A stretch of DNA of 64,000 nt from Streptomyces sp. HNM0575 (GCF_012726265.1 NZ_JAASAG010000012.1:242865-306864); one strand, 5' to 3'. Numbered from the stretch's first letter, positions 1 through 9,499 are shown. Made by a program: numbers and translations. Notes: a model not told the origin generated them from the letters alone.

Positions 1-53
1 CCGCTGTGCGGTTCGCGGCGGGAGGAGCCGGGGGCTCGGGCCTTGCCGGGCCC

Positions 54-2738
54 CTATTCGTTCTCGCGGCCTCCTGTCGGTCCGCCGAACAGGCCGCCGT
101 CGTCACCTCCGCCGCCGTTGGTCTGCCCTTGGTCCTGGCCGGCGTCTTGGCCCTGGTCCTGGCCGGCGTCTTGGCCCTGGTCCTGACCGGCGTTCTGCCC
201 TTGGTCCTGACCGGCGTCCTGGCCCTGGTCGGTGCAGGTCAACGGGTTGTCACACGTGCCCGAGGGCGACGGCGACCCGCTCGGCGACTGGGACGGGTCC
301 TGCGACGGGGTCTCGCTCGGCGTCGGTGTCGGCGTCGGCGACGGGCTCGCGCCCGCACCGAAGACCGGCTCGCCGATCGGCTCGGGCGTCGGGAAGGGCT
401 TGGCGTACGTGCCCTGGAGAGCGCCCGTCATGTACTTCGTCCAGATCTCGGCCGGGAAGGAAGCACCGTGGATCGAGTCCTGGCCGCCCACGCCGTACAT
501 CTTCTGGAACCGCTGGGTCTTGGCCTTGTCGTTGACGCGCCACATGCCGATCGAGGTCGACAGCTGCGGCGTGTAGCCGGTGAACCAGGCCGACTTGTTG
601 TCGTCCGTCGTACCGGTCTTGCCCGCGGCCGGCCGGCCCAGTCCCCGTGCCGTCGTGCCGGTGCCGTTCTGGACGACCGTCTCCAGCACGTTGGTGACGT
701 TGTCGGCGACGCGTGCCTCGAAGGCGTTCTTGACCTGCTTCTGGTGGCTGTAGACGTTCTTGCCGCCGGACTCCACGCGCTTGACGGAGTACGGCTCGGA
801 CTTCGTGCCGCTGCTCGCGAACGTCGCGTAGGCGTTGGCCATGCGGATCGCGCTCGGTGCCGAAGTGCCCAGCGACAGCGTCGGAGTGCTGCGGGCGAGG
901 CTGTCCTCGTTGAGCCCCGCGTCGAGCGCGGCCTGCCGCACCTTGTCGACGCCGACGTCCATGCCGAGCTGGATGTAAGGCGTGTTCACGGAGTACTGCA
1001 TCGCCTCGCGCAGCGAGATCTTGCCCTTGTCCTCATTGCCGTCGTTGCGCTGGCGCCACTCCTTGCCTTCCTTGTCGTGCCAGACGGAGCCGTCCCAGTT
1101 GCGCAGTTTGATCTTGTTGTCGCCGTTGTAGATGCTCTTGGGCGACACGGGCGTACGGGCGTCCCTGCCCTGGACCTCCGGACCCCGCGGATCCCGGACG
1201 CCGTCGCGCATCGCCGAGGCGAGGACGAACGGCTTGAAGGTCGAACCCACCTGGACGCCGGTGTAGTCCGCGTTGTTGGTGAAGTGCGTGGTGGCGTCCG
1301 CACCGCCGTACATGGCGACGATCGCACCGTCGTTGGGCTTCACCGAGGCGCCGCCGAACTGCACGTACTTGTCGACGTCGCGCTTCTTGGGGTCGATGTT
1401 CTCCTTGCGGACCCGCTCCACCGCGTTGGTCATCTCCGCCATCTTCTTCTTGTCGAAGGTGGTGTAGACGCGCAGGCCGCCCTGCTTGAGCCTGCGGTCG
1501 GAGATGTTGCTGTTGGCGGTGATGTAGTTGTTGACGATGTCGACCATGTAGCCCTTCTGGCCCTTGAGTTCGGTCGACTTCTTCGGCCGCTCCGGCATCG
1601 GGAACTTCGTGTACTTCGCCCGCTGCGTCTTCGAGAGCCTGCCGGTCTGCACCTCGCGGTCCAGCGTCCAGCTCCAACGGGCCTTGGCCCGCTGGTAGTT
1701 CTTCTCCTTGGTGGCCGCGGAACCGATGCCGCCCTCGGGGTCGTAGAGGTTCGGGCCGTTGAGCGTCGCCGACAGGAAGGCGGCCTCGCTCGCGTTGAGG
1801 TCCTTGGAGTCCTTGCGGTAGTAGGCCTGCGAGGCGGCCTGGATGCCGTACGCGCCGCGGCCGTAGTAGCCGGTGTTCAGGTACCCCTGGAGGATCTTCT
1901 GCTTCTTCTGCGTCGCACCGACCTTGATGGAGATGAACAGCTCCTTGACCTTGCGCGTGATGGTCTGCGACTGGTCGAGGTAGGTGTTCTTCACGTACTG
2001 CTGGGTGATCGTCGAACCGGACTGGGTGTCGCCGCCCATGGCCATCCGGCCGACGGCGCGCACGATGCCGATCGGGTCGACGCCCGGGTCGTCGTAGAAC
2101 GACTCGTTCTCCGCCGAAATGACGGCGCTCTGCATCGACTTGGGGATCTGGGCGAGCGGGACGATCTGCCGGTTCTGGTCGCCGCCGCCCGCGACGACCA
2201 TCTGCTTGCCGTTGGCCCAGTAGTAGACGTTCTTCTGCTGCCTGGAGGCGGCATTTTCACTGGGGACGGAGACCATCGCCAGCGCGATTCCGGAGAGGCC
2301 GATGATCAGGCCGAGGAAACCGACGAACGAGCCGAGCACGAGCTTCCACGAGGGCATCCAGCGGCGCACCCCGGCCTTGTTCCAGCGGGGGTAGTCGATG
2401 AACCGCTTTCTGGGCGGCGGCTGGTAGCGCCCGCGGCCACCACGGCCGTACGGCCCGCCGCCACCGGCACCTCCACCGCCACCGCCGCGCCCGCGGCCTC
2501 CCGCGCCGTAGCCTCCCGCGGCCATTCCGGCGCCGGAGCCCGCGGCCCGGCGGCGACCGCCGCCACCTCCACGCGGCGGCGGTGGTGCTGCTCTCCGGGA
2601 GTCGGCACGACCGCCGTACGAGCTCGGTGCGCCCCCCCGGGGCGGCGGGGCGGCACGGCGGCCGGAACCGGACGGCGGCTGCGGCTGCGCTGCGCGCCGG
2701 CCGCGCCCCTGTGGCGGCTTTCGACGGTGCTCGCTCAT
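54..2738 (-). CDS. Class A penicillin-binding protein (glycosyltransferase/transpeptidase)
   Basis: This is a bifunctional peptidoglycan synthase of about 894 residues that polymerises lipid II and cross-links stems at the membrane. The N-terminus is a long basic Gly/Pro/Arg-rich cytoplasmic tail, followed by one membrane anchor (GFLGLIIGLSGIALAMV). The GT51 domain shows ISAENESFYDDPGVD and GGSTITQQYVKN. The transpeptidase domain shows STFK (SxxK serine), YSVNT (SxN) and KTGTT (KTG). The C-terminal tail is Pro/Ser/Thr-rich, has a Cys pair (CDNPLTC), and ends in a 10-residue Gln/Asp/Gly repeat. The ATG at 2738 is chosen because GAGGAG precedes it; an upstream in-frame extension lacks family features. 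It is divergent from the PadR gene, and PBP next to padR-ino1 is conserved in actinobacteria. Confidence 0.93.
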   Translation of the reverse strand: MSEHRRKPPQGRGRRAAQPQPPSGSGRRAAPPPRGGAPSSYGGRADSRRAAPPPPRGGGGGRRRAAGSGAGMAAGGYGAGGRGRGGGGGGAGGGGPYGRGGRGRYQPPPRKRFIDYPRWNKAGVRRWMPSWKLVLGSFVGFLGLIIGLSGIALAMVSVPSENAASRQQKNVYYWANGKQMVVAGGGDQNRQIVPLAQIPKSMQSAVISAENESFYDDPGVDPIGIVRAVGRMAMGGDTQSGSTITQQYVKNTYLDQSQTITRKVKELFISIKVGATQKKQKILQGYLNTGYYGRGAYGIQAASQAYYRKDSKDLNASEAAFLSATLNGPNLYDPEGGIGSAATKEKNYQRAKARWSWTLDREVQTGRLSKTQRAKYTKFPMPERPKKSTELKGQKGYMVDIVNNYITANSNISDRRLKQGGLRVYTTFDKKKMAEMTNAVERVRKENIDPKKRDVDKYVQFGGASVKPNDGAIVAMYGGADATTHFTNNADYTGVQVGSTFKPFVLASAMRDGVRDPRGPEVQGRDARTPVSPKSIYNGDNKIKLRNWDGSVWHDKEGKEWRQRNDGNEDKGKISLREAMQYSVNTPYIQLGMDVGVDKVRQAALDAGLNEDSLARSTPTLSLGTSAPSAIRMANAYATFASSGTKSEPYSVKRVESGGKNVYSHQKQVKNAFEARVADNVTNVLETVVQNGTGTTARGLGRPAAGKTGTTDDNKSAWFTGYTPQLSTSIGMWRVNDKAKTQRFQKMYGVGGQDSIHGASFPAEIWTKYMTGALQGTYAKPFPTPEPIGEPVFGAGASPSPTPTPTPSETPSQDPSQSPSGSPSPSGTCDNPLTCTDQGQDAGQDQGQNAGQDQGQDAGQDQGQDAGQDQGQTNGGGGDDGGLFGGPTGGRENE
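126..232 (-). repeat. 30-bp tandem repeat coding for the PBP C-terminal tail
   Basis: About three and a half copies of a 30-bp unit encode GQDAGQDQGQ-like decapeptides at the C-terminus of the PBP. Copies differ by a few bases. The encoded tail is extracellular, acidic and probably disordered. Confidence 0.8.
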
Positions 2739-3141
2739 GGAACAGCTACTCCTCGGGCAGGCGCTCGCGCCTGAAGGTGGCAGTTGACGTCTGGTCCCCC
2801 CGAGCGCGGCCCGCCGGCATCCGGCCGACTGGTCGCACTGCACCCAGGACGATGACGCGTGCGGGCGCCTTCTGGTTCCGCGCGGGCGTCTTCTGTTTCC
2901 CGGTGGTGGTCTGCACGCGCACAGACTACGCAGATCCAAAACGTCCTTCGGCGGGCATCCATCGCAATCCAGGCAAGTTGCCCTCAACTAATCAGAGATG
3001 TGAGTCCCTTCACCCGGCGGCCACTTGTCGCCTTCCGGGCCCCGGCCTATCGTTCTGATGTATCGAGCCGATACATCAGCTACGAGACAAGTACGACACA
3101 AGTACACGATCTGCGCGCGGAGATGAGGGGGGCGGTGCAGC
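2739..3141. other. Intergenic region between the divergent PBP and padR genes
   Basis: This 403-bp gap has no convincing gene. It holds the PBP ribosome-binding site at its left edge, the perfect palindrome at 3056-3078, and the padR Shine-Dalgarno (gaggggggcgg) at its right edge. Both promoters must lie here. Confidence 0.7.
3056..3078. promoter_or_regulatory. Perfect palindrome, likely PadR operator
   Basis: TGATGTATCG, spacer AGC, CGATACATCA: two perfect 10-bp arms. It lies 64 bp upstream of the padR start. PadR regulators commonly bind AT-containing palindromes built on ATGTAT/ATACAT, so autoregulation of padR-ino1 is the natural inference. Confidence 0.8.
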
Positions 3142-3843
3142 ATGAGCCGGCGCTCGGGGATCCTTGAGTTCGCCGTGCTCGGCCTGCTCCGTGAATCGCC
3201 CATGCACGGTTACGAGCTGCGAAAACGGCTCAACACCTCGCTGGGTGTGTTCCGCGCCTTCAGCTACGGGTCGCTCTATCCATGCCTCAAGACCCTGCTT
3301 CAGCGCGGCTGGTTGACCGAGGAGCACGAGCCGGCCCGTCCGCCGCAGCCGAGCGAGGGTCCCGAACGGGAAGCCCTCCCGGCCTCGTTGACCGGACGCC
3401 GGGCCAAAATCGTCTACAGGCTCACGGCCGCCGGAAAAGAACACTTCGAGGAGCTTCTTTCACAGACCGGTCCGGACGCGTGGGAGGACGAGCACTTCGG
3501 TGTTCGATTCGCCTTTTTCGGTCAGACCTCGCGGGACGTGCGGATGCGGGTGCTCGAAGGGCGACGGAGCCGCCTGGAGGAGCGGCTCGCGAAGATGCGC
3601 GCCTCCCTCGCCCGTACCCGCGAACGGCTCGACGACTACACCCTCGAACTACAGCGCCACGGAATGGAATCCGTGGAGCGCGAAGTCCGCTGGCTCACCG
3701 AACTCATCGAGAGCGAGCGGACCGGGCGCGACAGGGAGGCGGGCGACGGTCCCGTGCCTCCGCCGCGCCGATCAGGAGACGCGGGAGGCCGGCCCCGGCA
3801 CAGGGGTGGCACCCCGCCGGATCCGTCCGACGACACCGCATGA
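3142..3843 (+). CDS. PadR family transcriptional regulator
   Basis: This 233-residue DNA-binding repressor has a clear PadR winged helix at residues 1-65 (ILEFAVLGLLRESPMHGYELRKRL, then YGSLYPCLKTLLQRGWL). The wing is long because of a Pro/Glu-rich insertion of about 30 residues before VYRLTAAG. The C-terminal half is an Arg/Glu-rich helical region like a dimerisation coiled coil, with a short disordered tail. It starts with ATG after gaggggggcgg. The inositol-1-phosphate synthase gene follows after 49 bp on the same strand, so this is its probable local regulator. The padR-ino1 pair is also known in mycobacteria. Confidence 0.92.
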   Translation: MSRRSGILEFAVLGLLRESPMHGYELRKRLNTSLGVFRAFSYGSLYPCLKTLLQRGWLTEEHEPARPPQPSEGPEREALPASLTGRRAKIVYRLTAAGKEHFEELLSQTGPDAWEDEHFGVRFAFFGQTSRDVRMRVLEGRRSRLEERLAKMRASLARTRERLDDYTLELQRHGMESVEREVRWLTELIESERTGRDREAGDGPVPPPRRSGDAGGRPRHRGGTPPDPSDDTA

Positions 3844-3866
3844 GGCCGCGTACGAACGCGGCCTCA
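3841..3866 (+). terminator. Stem-loop between padR and ino1
   Basis: TGAGGCCGCGT / ACGCGGCCTCA form an 11-bp perfect stem with loop ACGA, starting at the padR stop codon and ending before the ino1 Shine-Dalgarno (ggag at 3881). No T-tract follows. It could attenuate transcription or stabilise mRNA ends. Confidence 0.6.
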
Positions 3867-3892
3867 CCGACCACACACAGGGAGCAACCGGA

Positions 3893-4969
3893 ATGGGTTC
3901 GGTTCGTGTAGCCATCGCAGGCGTGGGCAACTGCGCCGCCTCGCTGGTGCAGGGCGTCGAGTACTACAAGGACGCCGACCCGGGCAGCAAGGTGCCGGGC
4001 CTGATGCACGTCCAGTTCGGCGAATACCACGTGCGCGACGTGGAGTTCGTCGCCGCCTTCGACGTCGACGGCAAGAAGGTCGGGCTCGACCTGGCGGACG
4101 CGATCGGCGCGAGCGAGAACAACACCGTCAGCATCTGCGACGTACCGCCCTCCGGCGTGACCGTGCAGCGCGGGCACACGCTCGACGGGCTCGGCAGGTA
4201 CTACCGCGAGACCATCGAGGAGTCCGACGCCGCGCCCGTCGACGTCGTACGGGCCCTGCGGGACGCCGAAGCGGACGTGCTGGTCTGCTACTTGCCCGTC
4301 GGCTCCCAGGAGGCCGTCGAGTTCTACGCCCAGTGCGCGGTCGACGCCGGCGTCGCCTTCGTCAACGCGCTGCCCGTCTTCATCGCAGGCACGAAGGAGT
4401 GGGCGGAGAAGTTCACCGAGGCCGGGGTGCCCATCGTCGGCGACGACATCAAGTCGCAGGTGGGCGCGACGATCACGCACCGCGTGCTGGCCAGGCTCTT
4501 CGAGGACCGCGGCGTCATCCTCGACCGCACGATGCAGCTGAACGTCGGCGGCAACATGGACTTCAAGAACATGCTGGAGCGTGACCGGCTGGAGTCGAAG
4601 AAGATCTCCAAGACGCAGGCCGTCACCTCCCAGATCCGCGACCGCGAACTCGGCGCCGACAACGTGCACATCGGCCCGTCCGACTACGTGGCCTGGCTGG
4701 ACGACCGCAAGTGGGCCTATGTGCGCCTGGAGGGGCGGGCCTTCGGCGACGTGCCGCTCAACCTGGAGTACAAGCTGGAGGTCTGGGACTCGCCGAACTC
4801 CGCCGGCGTCATCATCGACGCGCTGCGCGCGGCGAAGATCGCGAAGGACAGGGGCATCGGGGGGCCGATCCTCTCGGCGTCCTCGTACTTCATGAAGTCG
4901 CCGCCCGTGCAGTACTACGACGACGAGGCGCGGGAACTGGTGCAGGCGTTCATCGACGGCAAGGCGTAA
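3893..4969 (+). CDS. ino1: Inositol-1-phosphate (myo-inositol-3-phosphate) synthase
   Basis: This 358-residue NAD-dependent enzyme converts glucose-6-phosphate to inositol phosphate, the first step to phosphatidylinositol and mycothiol. The Rossmann motif is at the N-terminus (VAIAGVGNCAASLVQG). The family catalytic region GGNMDFKNML and the Lys-rich segment ESKKISKTQAV are present, as is GDDIKSQVGATITHR. The length matches actinobacterial Ino1. The ATG at 3893 follows GGGAG; a longer in-frame extension overlaps padR and lacks any domain. It sits downstream of padR with an intervening hairpin and ends before a strong terminator. Confidence 0.96.
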   Translation: MGSVRVAIAGVGNCAASLVQGVEYYKDADPGSKVPGLMHVQFGEYHVRDVEFVAAFDVDGKKVGLDLADAIGASENNTVSICDVPPSGVTVQRGHTLDGLGRYYRETIEESDAAPVDVVRALRDAEADVLVCYLPVGSQEAVEFYAQCAVDAGVAFVNALPVFIAGTKEWAEKFTEAGVPIVGDDIKSQVGATITHRVLARLFEDRGVILDRTMQLNVGGNMDFKNMLERDRLESKKISKTQAVTSQIRDRELGADNVHIGPSDYVAWLDDRKWAYVRLEGRAFGDVPLNLEYKLEVWDSPNSAGVIIDALRAAKIAKDRGIGGPILSASSYFMKSPPVQYYDDEARELVQAFIDGKA

Positions 4970-5001
4970 GCCGCGGCGCCGCTGAGGCGCCTGTCGTCGC
5001 G

Positions 5002-5040
5002 GGGGCTGTCCGCTCCGGTCCGGCCGGGGAGGACAGCCCC
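5002..5040. terminator. Bidirectional rho-independent-type terminator
   Basis: GGGGCTGTCC and GGACAGCCCC form a perfect 10-bp stem with a 19-nt loop, placed 33 bp after the ino1 stop and before the convergent alanine-racemase-like gene. Confidence 0.75.
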
Positions 5041-5197
5041 TTACGTGTGACCGGGTGCGCGCGTGCGTACGGGCTGCGCGCGGGGGGCGCGGTCCGCGCG
5101 GTCGGCGGGGGGCGCGGGGGGCGCGAGGTGTGCGCGCCGACTCCCGGACGTGCAGCGGGCGTTCCGCCCTCCGGCCCCCGGTCCCGGCCTCGGCCCG

Positions 5198-6229
5198 TCA
5201 GCGGTCGACCGTACGGTCCACCATCGTCGTGGTGTGCCGCAGCTGAGCCGTCAGCTCCTCGCCGACCTTCGGCTCCGCCGCCTCCGCCGGTACGAACAGG
5301 ATCGACATCTGCATGTGCGGCGGCTCCGCGAACCAGCGCTGCTTGCCGCCCCACAGGAACGGCGAGAGATTCCGGTTCACCGTGGCCAGCCCGGCGCGCG
5401 CCACGCCCTTGGCCCGCGACGTCATCCCGTGCAGCGCCTTCGGCGACTCCAGACCGACTCCGTGCGAGGTGCCGCCCGCGACGACCACGAGCCATCCGTC
5501 GCTCGCGGCCTTCTGCTGCCGGTAGCCGAAGCGGTCGCCCTTAACCACGGGCGTCACGTCCAGTATCGCGCCCCGGTACTCCGTGGCGTCGGGGTCCCCG
5601 AGCCACAGCCTCGTACCGATGCGGGCCCTGAAGCGAGTGCGCGGGAACTGCTGCTGGAGGCGGGCGAATTCGTCCGGTCCGAGGTGGGAGACGAACATCG
5701 TGTCCAGCGGGAGCCGGGCCGCGCGCAGCCGGTCCATCCAGCCGATGACCTCCTCCACCGCGTCGGAGCCGTCCGTACGGTCCAGCGGCAGATGGATCGC
5801 GAAGCCCTCAAGCCGCACCTCGTCGATCGCGGCGTGCAGCTTCGGCAGGTCCTCCTCGGTCACGCCGTGGCGCTTCATGCTGCTCATGACCTCGATGACG
5901 ACGCGCGCCCCCCGCATCAGGCCGACGCCCTCCACCGACGAGACCGAACGGATCGCGCGGTCCGGAAGCGGCACCGGCTCCTCGTCCTTGCGGAAGGGCG
6001 TGAGCACCAGCAGGTCGCCGCCGAAGAAGTCCTTCATGCGGGCGGCCTCGTAGGTGGTGCCGACAGCCAGGATGTCGCTGCCGAACCGGGTGGCTTCGTC
6101 GGCGAGCCGCTCGTGACCGAAGCCGTAGCCGTTGCCTTTGCAGACCGGGACGAGGCCCGGGTACTGCTGGATCACCGCCTGCTGGTGCGCCCGCCAGCGA
6201 TCGGTATCGACGTAGAGGGTGAGCGCCAT
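5198..6229 (-). CDS. Alanine-racemase-like PLP protein
   Basis: This 343-residue protein has the fold-type III PLP barrel of alanine racemases. The PLP-lysine motif is VCKGNGYGFG near residue 30. The later catalytic-domain motifs of bona fide Alr are hard to see, and the C-terminal part is short. It ends about 88 bp from the neighbouring femX gene on the same strand, so they are probably co-transcribed. That suggests a role in peptidoglycan precursor metabolism or amino-acid supply, but the substrate is not shown by the sequence. Start ATG at 6229. Confidence 0.8.
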   Translation of the reverse strand: MALTLYVDTDRWRAHQQAVIQQYPGLVPVCKGNGYGFGHERLADEATRFGSDILAVGTTYEAARMKDFFGGDLLVLTPFRKDEEPVPLPDRAIRSVSSVEGVGLMRGARVVIEVMSSMKRHGVTEEDLPKLHAAIDEVRLEGFAIHLPLDRTDGSDAVEEVIGWMDRLRAARLPLDTMFVSHLGPDEFARLQQQFPRTRFRARIGTRLWLGDPDATEYRGAILDVTPVVKGDRFGYRQQKAASDGWLVVVAGGTSHGVGLESPKALHGMTSRAKGVARAGLATVNRNLSPFLWGGKQRWFAEPPHMQMSILFVPAEAAEPKVGEELTAQLRHTTTMVDRTVDR

Positions 6230-6317
6230 GGCCGGTAGGGAACCTTTCTTCCGTCTCTGGTCTCGGTCTCTTTGCGACCTCTCGGCTCGCGGGCCTCGGT
6301 GGCGGCGGCCCGCGCCG

Positions 6318-7436
6318 TCAGCGTCGCGACATGTAGATGTCGAGCGCCTTGTGCAGCAGCTTATTGAGGGGGAAGTCCCACTCGCCGAGATATTCGGCCG
6401 CCTCTCCCCCGGTCCCCACCTTGAACTGGATCAGCCCGAACAGATGGTCCGTCTCGTCCAGTGAGTCGCTGATGCCGCGAAGGTCGTAGACGCTCGCGCC
6501 CAGTGCGTAGGCATCCTGGAGCATCCGCCACTGCATCGCGTTCGACGGCCGCACCTCGCGCTTGTGGTTGGCCGACGCCCCGTACGAGTACCACACATGG
6601 CCGCCCACGATCAGCATCGTGGCGGCTGCGATGCGCTCGCCCTCGTGCTCGGCGAAGTACAGGCGCATGCGGTTGGGGTCCTCGGCGTTGAGCACGGTCC
6701 ACATGCGTTCGAAGTACGCCTTGGGCCGGGGCCGGAACTTGTCGCGCTCCGCGGTGATCTCGTACAGCCGCTGCCAGTCGTCGAGGTCCTGCAACCCGCC
6801 CTGCACGACCTCGACTCCGGCCTTCTCGGCCTTCTTGATGTTGCGCCGCCACAGCTGGTTGAAGCTCTTGTGGATCTCCTCCAGCGAGCGGCCCTCCAGC
6901 GGCACCTGGAAGACGAACCGCGGCTGTACGTCGCCGAAGCCGGCACCGCCGTCCTCGCCCTGCTGCCAGCCCATCCGCCGCAGCCTGTCCGCGACTTCGA
7001 AGGCGCGCGGCTCGATGTGCGTCGCCTGCACGTCGCGCAGCCGCTTGACGTCGGGGTCCTGGATGCCGCGCTTGATCGCCGGTGCGTCCCAGCGGCGGAT
7101 CACCACGGGCGGGCCCATCTTCACGGAGAAGGCGCCCTGTTGCTTGAGATGCGCCAGCATCGGCTGGAGCCAGCCCTCCAGATTCGGCGAGTACCAGTCG
7201 ATGACCGGACCCTCCGGCAGGTACGCGAGATAGCGCTTGACCTTCGGCAGCTGCCTGTAGAGCACCAGACCCACGCCGACGAGCTGGCCGTCGCCGTCGA
7301 ACCAGCCCAGATTCTCCGGACGCCACTCGCTCTTCACGTCGGCCCACGCGGGCACCTGACAGTGGCTGGCCGAGGGCTGAGCGCTGATGTACGCCAGGTG
7401 CTGCTCACGGCTGATGGTCCTCAGGGTCAGGCTCAT
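6318..7436 (-). CDS. femX: FemX: lipid II glycyl (branch) transferase, FemABX family
   Basis: This 372-residue aminoacyl-tRNA-dependent peptidoglycan transferase has two GNAT-like folds. The N-terminal domain has the FemAB block YLAYLPEGPVIDWYSPNLEGW, and the second has the conserved LWRRNIKKAEKAGVEV block and the C-terminal VYDLRGISDSLDETDHLFGLIQFK. The S. coelicolor FemX in the same genomic position adds the first Gly to the stem-peptide diaminopimelate. Start ATG at 7436 is preceded by GGAGGAG. It is followed on the same strand by the alanine-racemase-like gene and preceded by a drug exporter with a 45-bp gap. Confidence 0.92.
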   Translation of the reverse strand: MSLTLRTISREQHLAYISAQPSASHCQVPAWADVKSEWRPENLGWFDGDGQLVGVGLVLYRQLPKVKRYLAYLPEGPVIDWYSPNLEGWLQPMLAHLKQQGAFSVKMGPPVVIRRWDAPAIKRGIQDPDVKRLRDVQATHIEPRAFEVADRLRRMGWQQGEDGGAGFGDVQPRFVFQVPLEGRSLEEIHKSFNQLWRRNIKKAEKAGVEVVQGGLQDLDDWQRLYEITAERDKFRPRPKAYFERMWTVLNAEDPNRMRLYFAEHEGERIAAATMLIVGGHVWYSYGASANHKREVRPSNAMQWRMLQDAYALGASVYDLRGISDSLDETDHLFGLIQFKVGTGGEAAEYLGEWDFPLNKLLHKALDIYMSRR

Positions 7437-7481
7437 GCGGGGACGCTCCTCCGGGCGCAGGTGGGTGACTCGCCGCGAAGC

Positions 7482-9260
7482 CTACTGTGCGTCGGGGTGC
7501 CCCCACTCCCCGCCGCCGGGCTTGTCCGGGTCGTCGCGGGGCCCGCGCGGGGGCTCGCCTGACTTGTCCGGGGCGCGGGGCGCCGGGCGTCCGCCGGGCG
7601 GAGTCCCGGACGCGGACCTGTCCGCCGACGTGGATCTGCCCGCGGTGGTCGCGCGATCCGCGCCTGCGGGCTCGGCCGTCGGCGGGGGCGCCGACAGGGA
7701 GCACGACCTGCACACCGCGTCGACCGTCTCCTGCCGCGGCCTCTCCGGTCGTACGAACAGCCAGGCGGCGACGGCCGCGACGGCGAGCAGTCCCGCGCAC
7801 GTCAGCATCGCGCCGTGGAATGCGGCGTCGACGTCGGCGGGCGAGCGGTACTCGTCGCCGGAAAGGCCGACGAGGGACGGGATCGCCGCGACGGAGATCA
7901 GGCCGCCGGTGCGCGCCGCCGCGTTGTTGATGCCGCTCGCGGTGCCCGCCCTGCCCACCTCCACCGAATCCAGCACCGTCGCCGTGAGCGGGGCGACCAG
8001 CAGCGTCATCCCGGCGCCCAGCCCTGCGCCCGCGGGCAGCACGTCGGCGAAGTACGAGGCGTCCGGCCCGATCCGCAGCATCAGCAGCACCCCCGCGGCG
8101 GCCAGGACCGGACCGGCCGTCAGCGGTACGTGCGGTCCGATGCGCTTGCCCAGCCGTGCCGCCCGGCTGGAGAAGGCCAGCATCAGCAGCGTCAGCGGCA
8201 GCAGCGCGAGCCCGGCGACGAGCGGCGAGAAGCCGGCGGTGGTCTGGAGTTGCAGCACGAGGAAGAAGGAGACCGCCGCGAGAGCCCCGTAGATGAGCAC
8301 TGTCACCACGTTCGTGTACGAGAACATCCGCACGCGGAAGAGCCCGAGCGGCACCATCGGACGCGGCGAGCGCCGCTCCGCAACGACGAACGCCGCACCG
8401 AGCAGCACCGCCGCCGCACCCGTCACGAGCGCGGGGAGGGGCTGGGTCGAGGCCGCGGTCAGGGCGTACGTCAGTGAGCACAGCGACAGCGCGGCCAGAA
8501 CCGCGCCCGTGACGTCGAAGCGGCCGCTCGCCTTCTCGTCCCGGTTCTCCGGCACGTGGCGCACGGCGACCGTCACGGTCAGCACGGCCAGTGGCAGGTT
8601 GATCAGGAAGACCCAGCGCCAGCCCGGTCCGCCCGCGAGCCAGCCGCCGAGCAGCGGCCCCACGGCACCGGCCACTCCGCCCAGACCCGCCCAGGTGCCG
8701 ACGGCCGCCGCCCGGTCCTGGGAACGGAAGACCGCCTGGATGATCGCGAGGGAGCCCGGCGTCAGCAGCGCGCCGCCGACACCTTGCAGGCCGCGGGCGC
8801 CGACCAGCAGCGGCGCGCTCGGAGCGATCCCGCACATCGCGGACGAGACGGCGAACCACAGCACGCCCACGACGAAGATCCTCCGGCGGCCGTAGCGGTC
8901 GCCGAGCGAGCCGCCCAGCAGGATCAGCCCGGCGAGAGTGAGGAGATACGCGTTCACGGCCCACTGGAGGCCCGCGAGACTCGAATCGAGATCGGCTCCG
9001 ATGCGCGGCAGCGCGACGTTCACGGCAGTGCCGTCCAGCAGCACCATGCTCGAACCGAGCACCGTCGTGAACAGCACCCGGCGTCCGGTGGGGCCGGAAA
9101 GCGCCACCTCGCCGGCGGGCTCGCCGGCCGTCCCGCGGGCCGTGCCGCCCTCGGTCGCCCCACCCGTCTTCTCGCCGGTGGTGGTCCTGTCTGTCTTCTC
9201 GCCCTGTTCTGTCTTCTCGCCGGTCGTCCTGCGGGAGCGCGGAGCGTCCATGACATCCAT
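7482..9260 (-). CDS. MFS drug exporter, DHA2 (EmrB/QacA, 14-TM) family
   Basis: This protein of about 592 residues is a proton-driven multidrug exporter by family. TM1 starts at GRRVLFTTVLGSSMVLLDGTAVNVALP, followed by motif A (GGSLGDRYGRRRIF) and motif C-like GGVAGAVGPLLGGWLA. The first 60 residues are a Thr/Glu/Lys-rich cytoplasmic tail with repeated TGEK-like units. The last 90 residues are disordered and Pro/Asp-rich. The start is uncertain: ATG at 9260 or 9251; neither has a strong Shine-Dalgarno. It is divergent from the DUF5996 gene and lies upstream of femX on the same strand, possibly in one transcript. Confidence 0.88.
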   Translation of the reverse strand: MDVMDAPRSRRTTGEKTEQGEKTDRTTTGEKTGGATEGGTARGTAGEPAGEVALSGPTGRRVLFTTVLGSSMVLLDGTAVNVALPRIGADLDSSLAGLQWAVNAYLLTLAGLILLGGSLGDRYGRRRIFVVGVLWFAVSSAMCGIAPSAPLLVGARGLQGVGGALLTPGSLAIIQAVFRSQDRAAAVGTWAGLGGVAGAVGPLLGGWLAGGPGWRWVFLINLPLAVLTVTVAVRHVPENRDEKASGRFDVTGAVLAALSLCSLTYALTAASTQPLPALVTGAAAVLLGAAFVVAERRSPRPMVPLGLFRVRMFSYTNVVTVLIYGALAAVSFFLVLQLQTTAGFSPLVAGLALLPLTLLMLAFSSRAARLGKRIGPHVPLTAGPVLAAAGVLLMLRIGPDASYFADVLPAGAGLGAGMTLLVAPLTATVLDSVEVGRAGTASGINNAAARTGGLISVAAIPSLVGLSGDEYRSPADVDAAFHGAMLTCAGLLAVAAVAAWLFVRPERPRQETVDAVCRSCSLSAPPPTAEPAGADRATTAGRSTSADRSASGTPPGGRPAPRAPDKSGEPPRGPRDDPDKPGGGEWGHPDAQ

Positions 9261-9499
9261 CGTGCTGCCCGTGTACGCGATGAGCACGCCTGCGTACGGG
9301 ACGGATGGGACCGGGGGATGCGCACCGGAGGCGGCGGAGCGGGCGGACCAGGGGCGCACCGGAGGCGGCGGAGCGGGCCGCACATGCCGGACCCCGCCGA
9401 TCTCGGCATCATGGAACCGCCATGCACCTGCCCGTACGGCGGGCCGCAACGGCCGTCGCCCCGGACGGGAAGCACCACAGCAGGAAGGGGGACGACGCC

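Noticed and set aside
6..2774. Long open frame on the plus strand opposite the PBP gene
   Set aside because: It is an antisense shadow produced by high third-position GC; the encoded protein is Arg/Val/Leu-rich with no domain, while the minus strand has all PBP motifs.
3500..3892. Upstream extension of ino1 overlapping padR
   Set aside because: The extension has no Shine-Dalgarno or domain, and the enzyme has its natural start at 3893.
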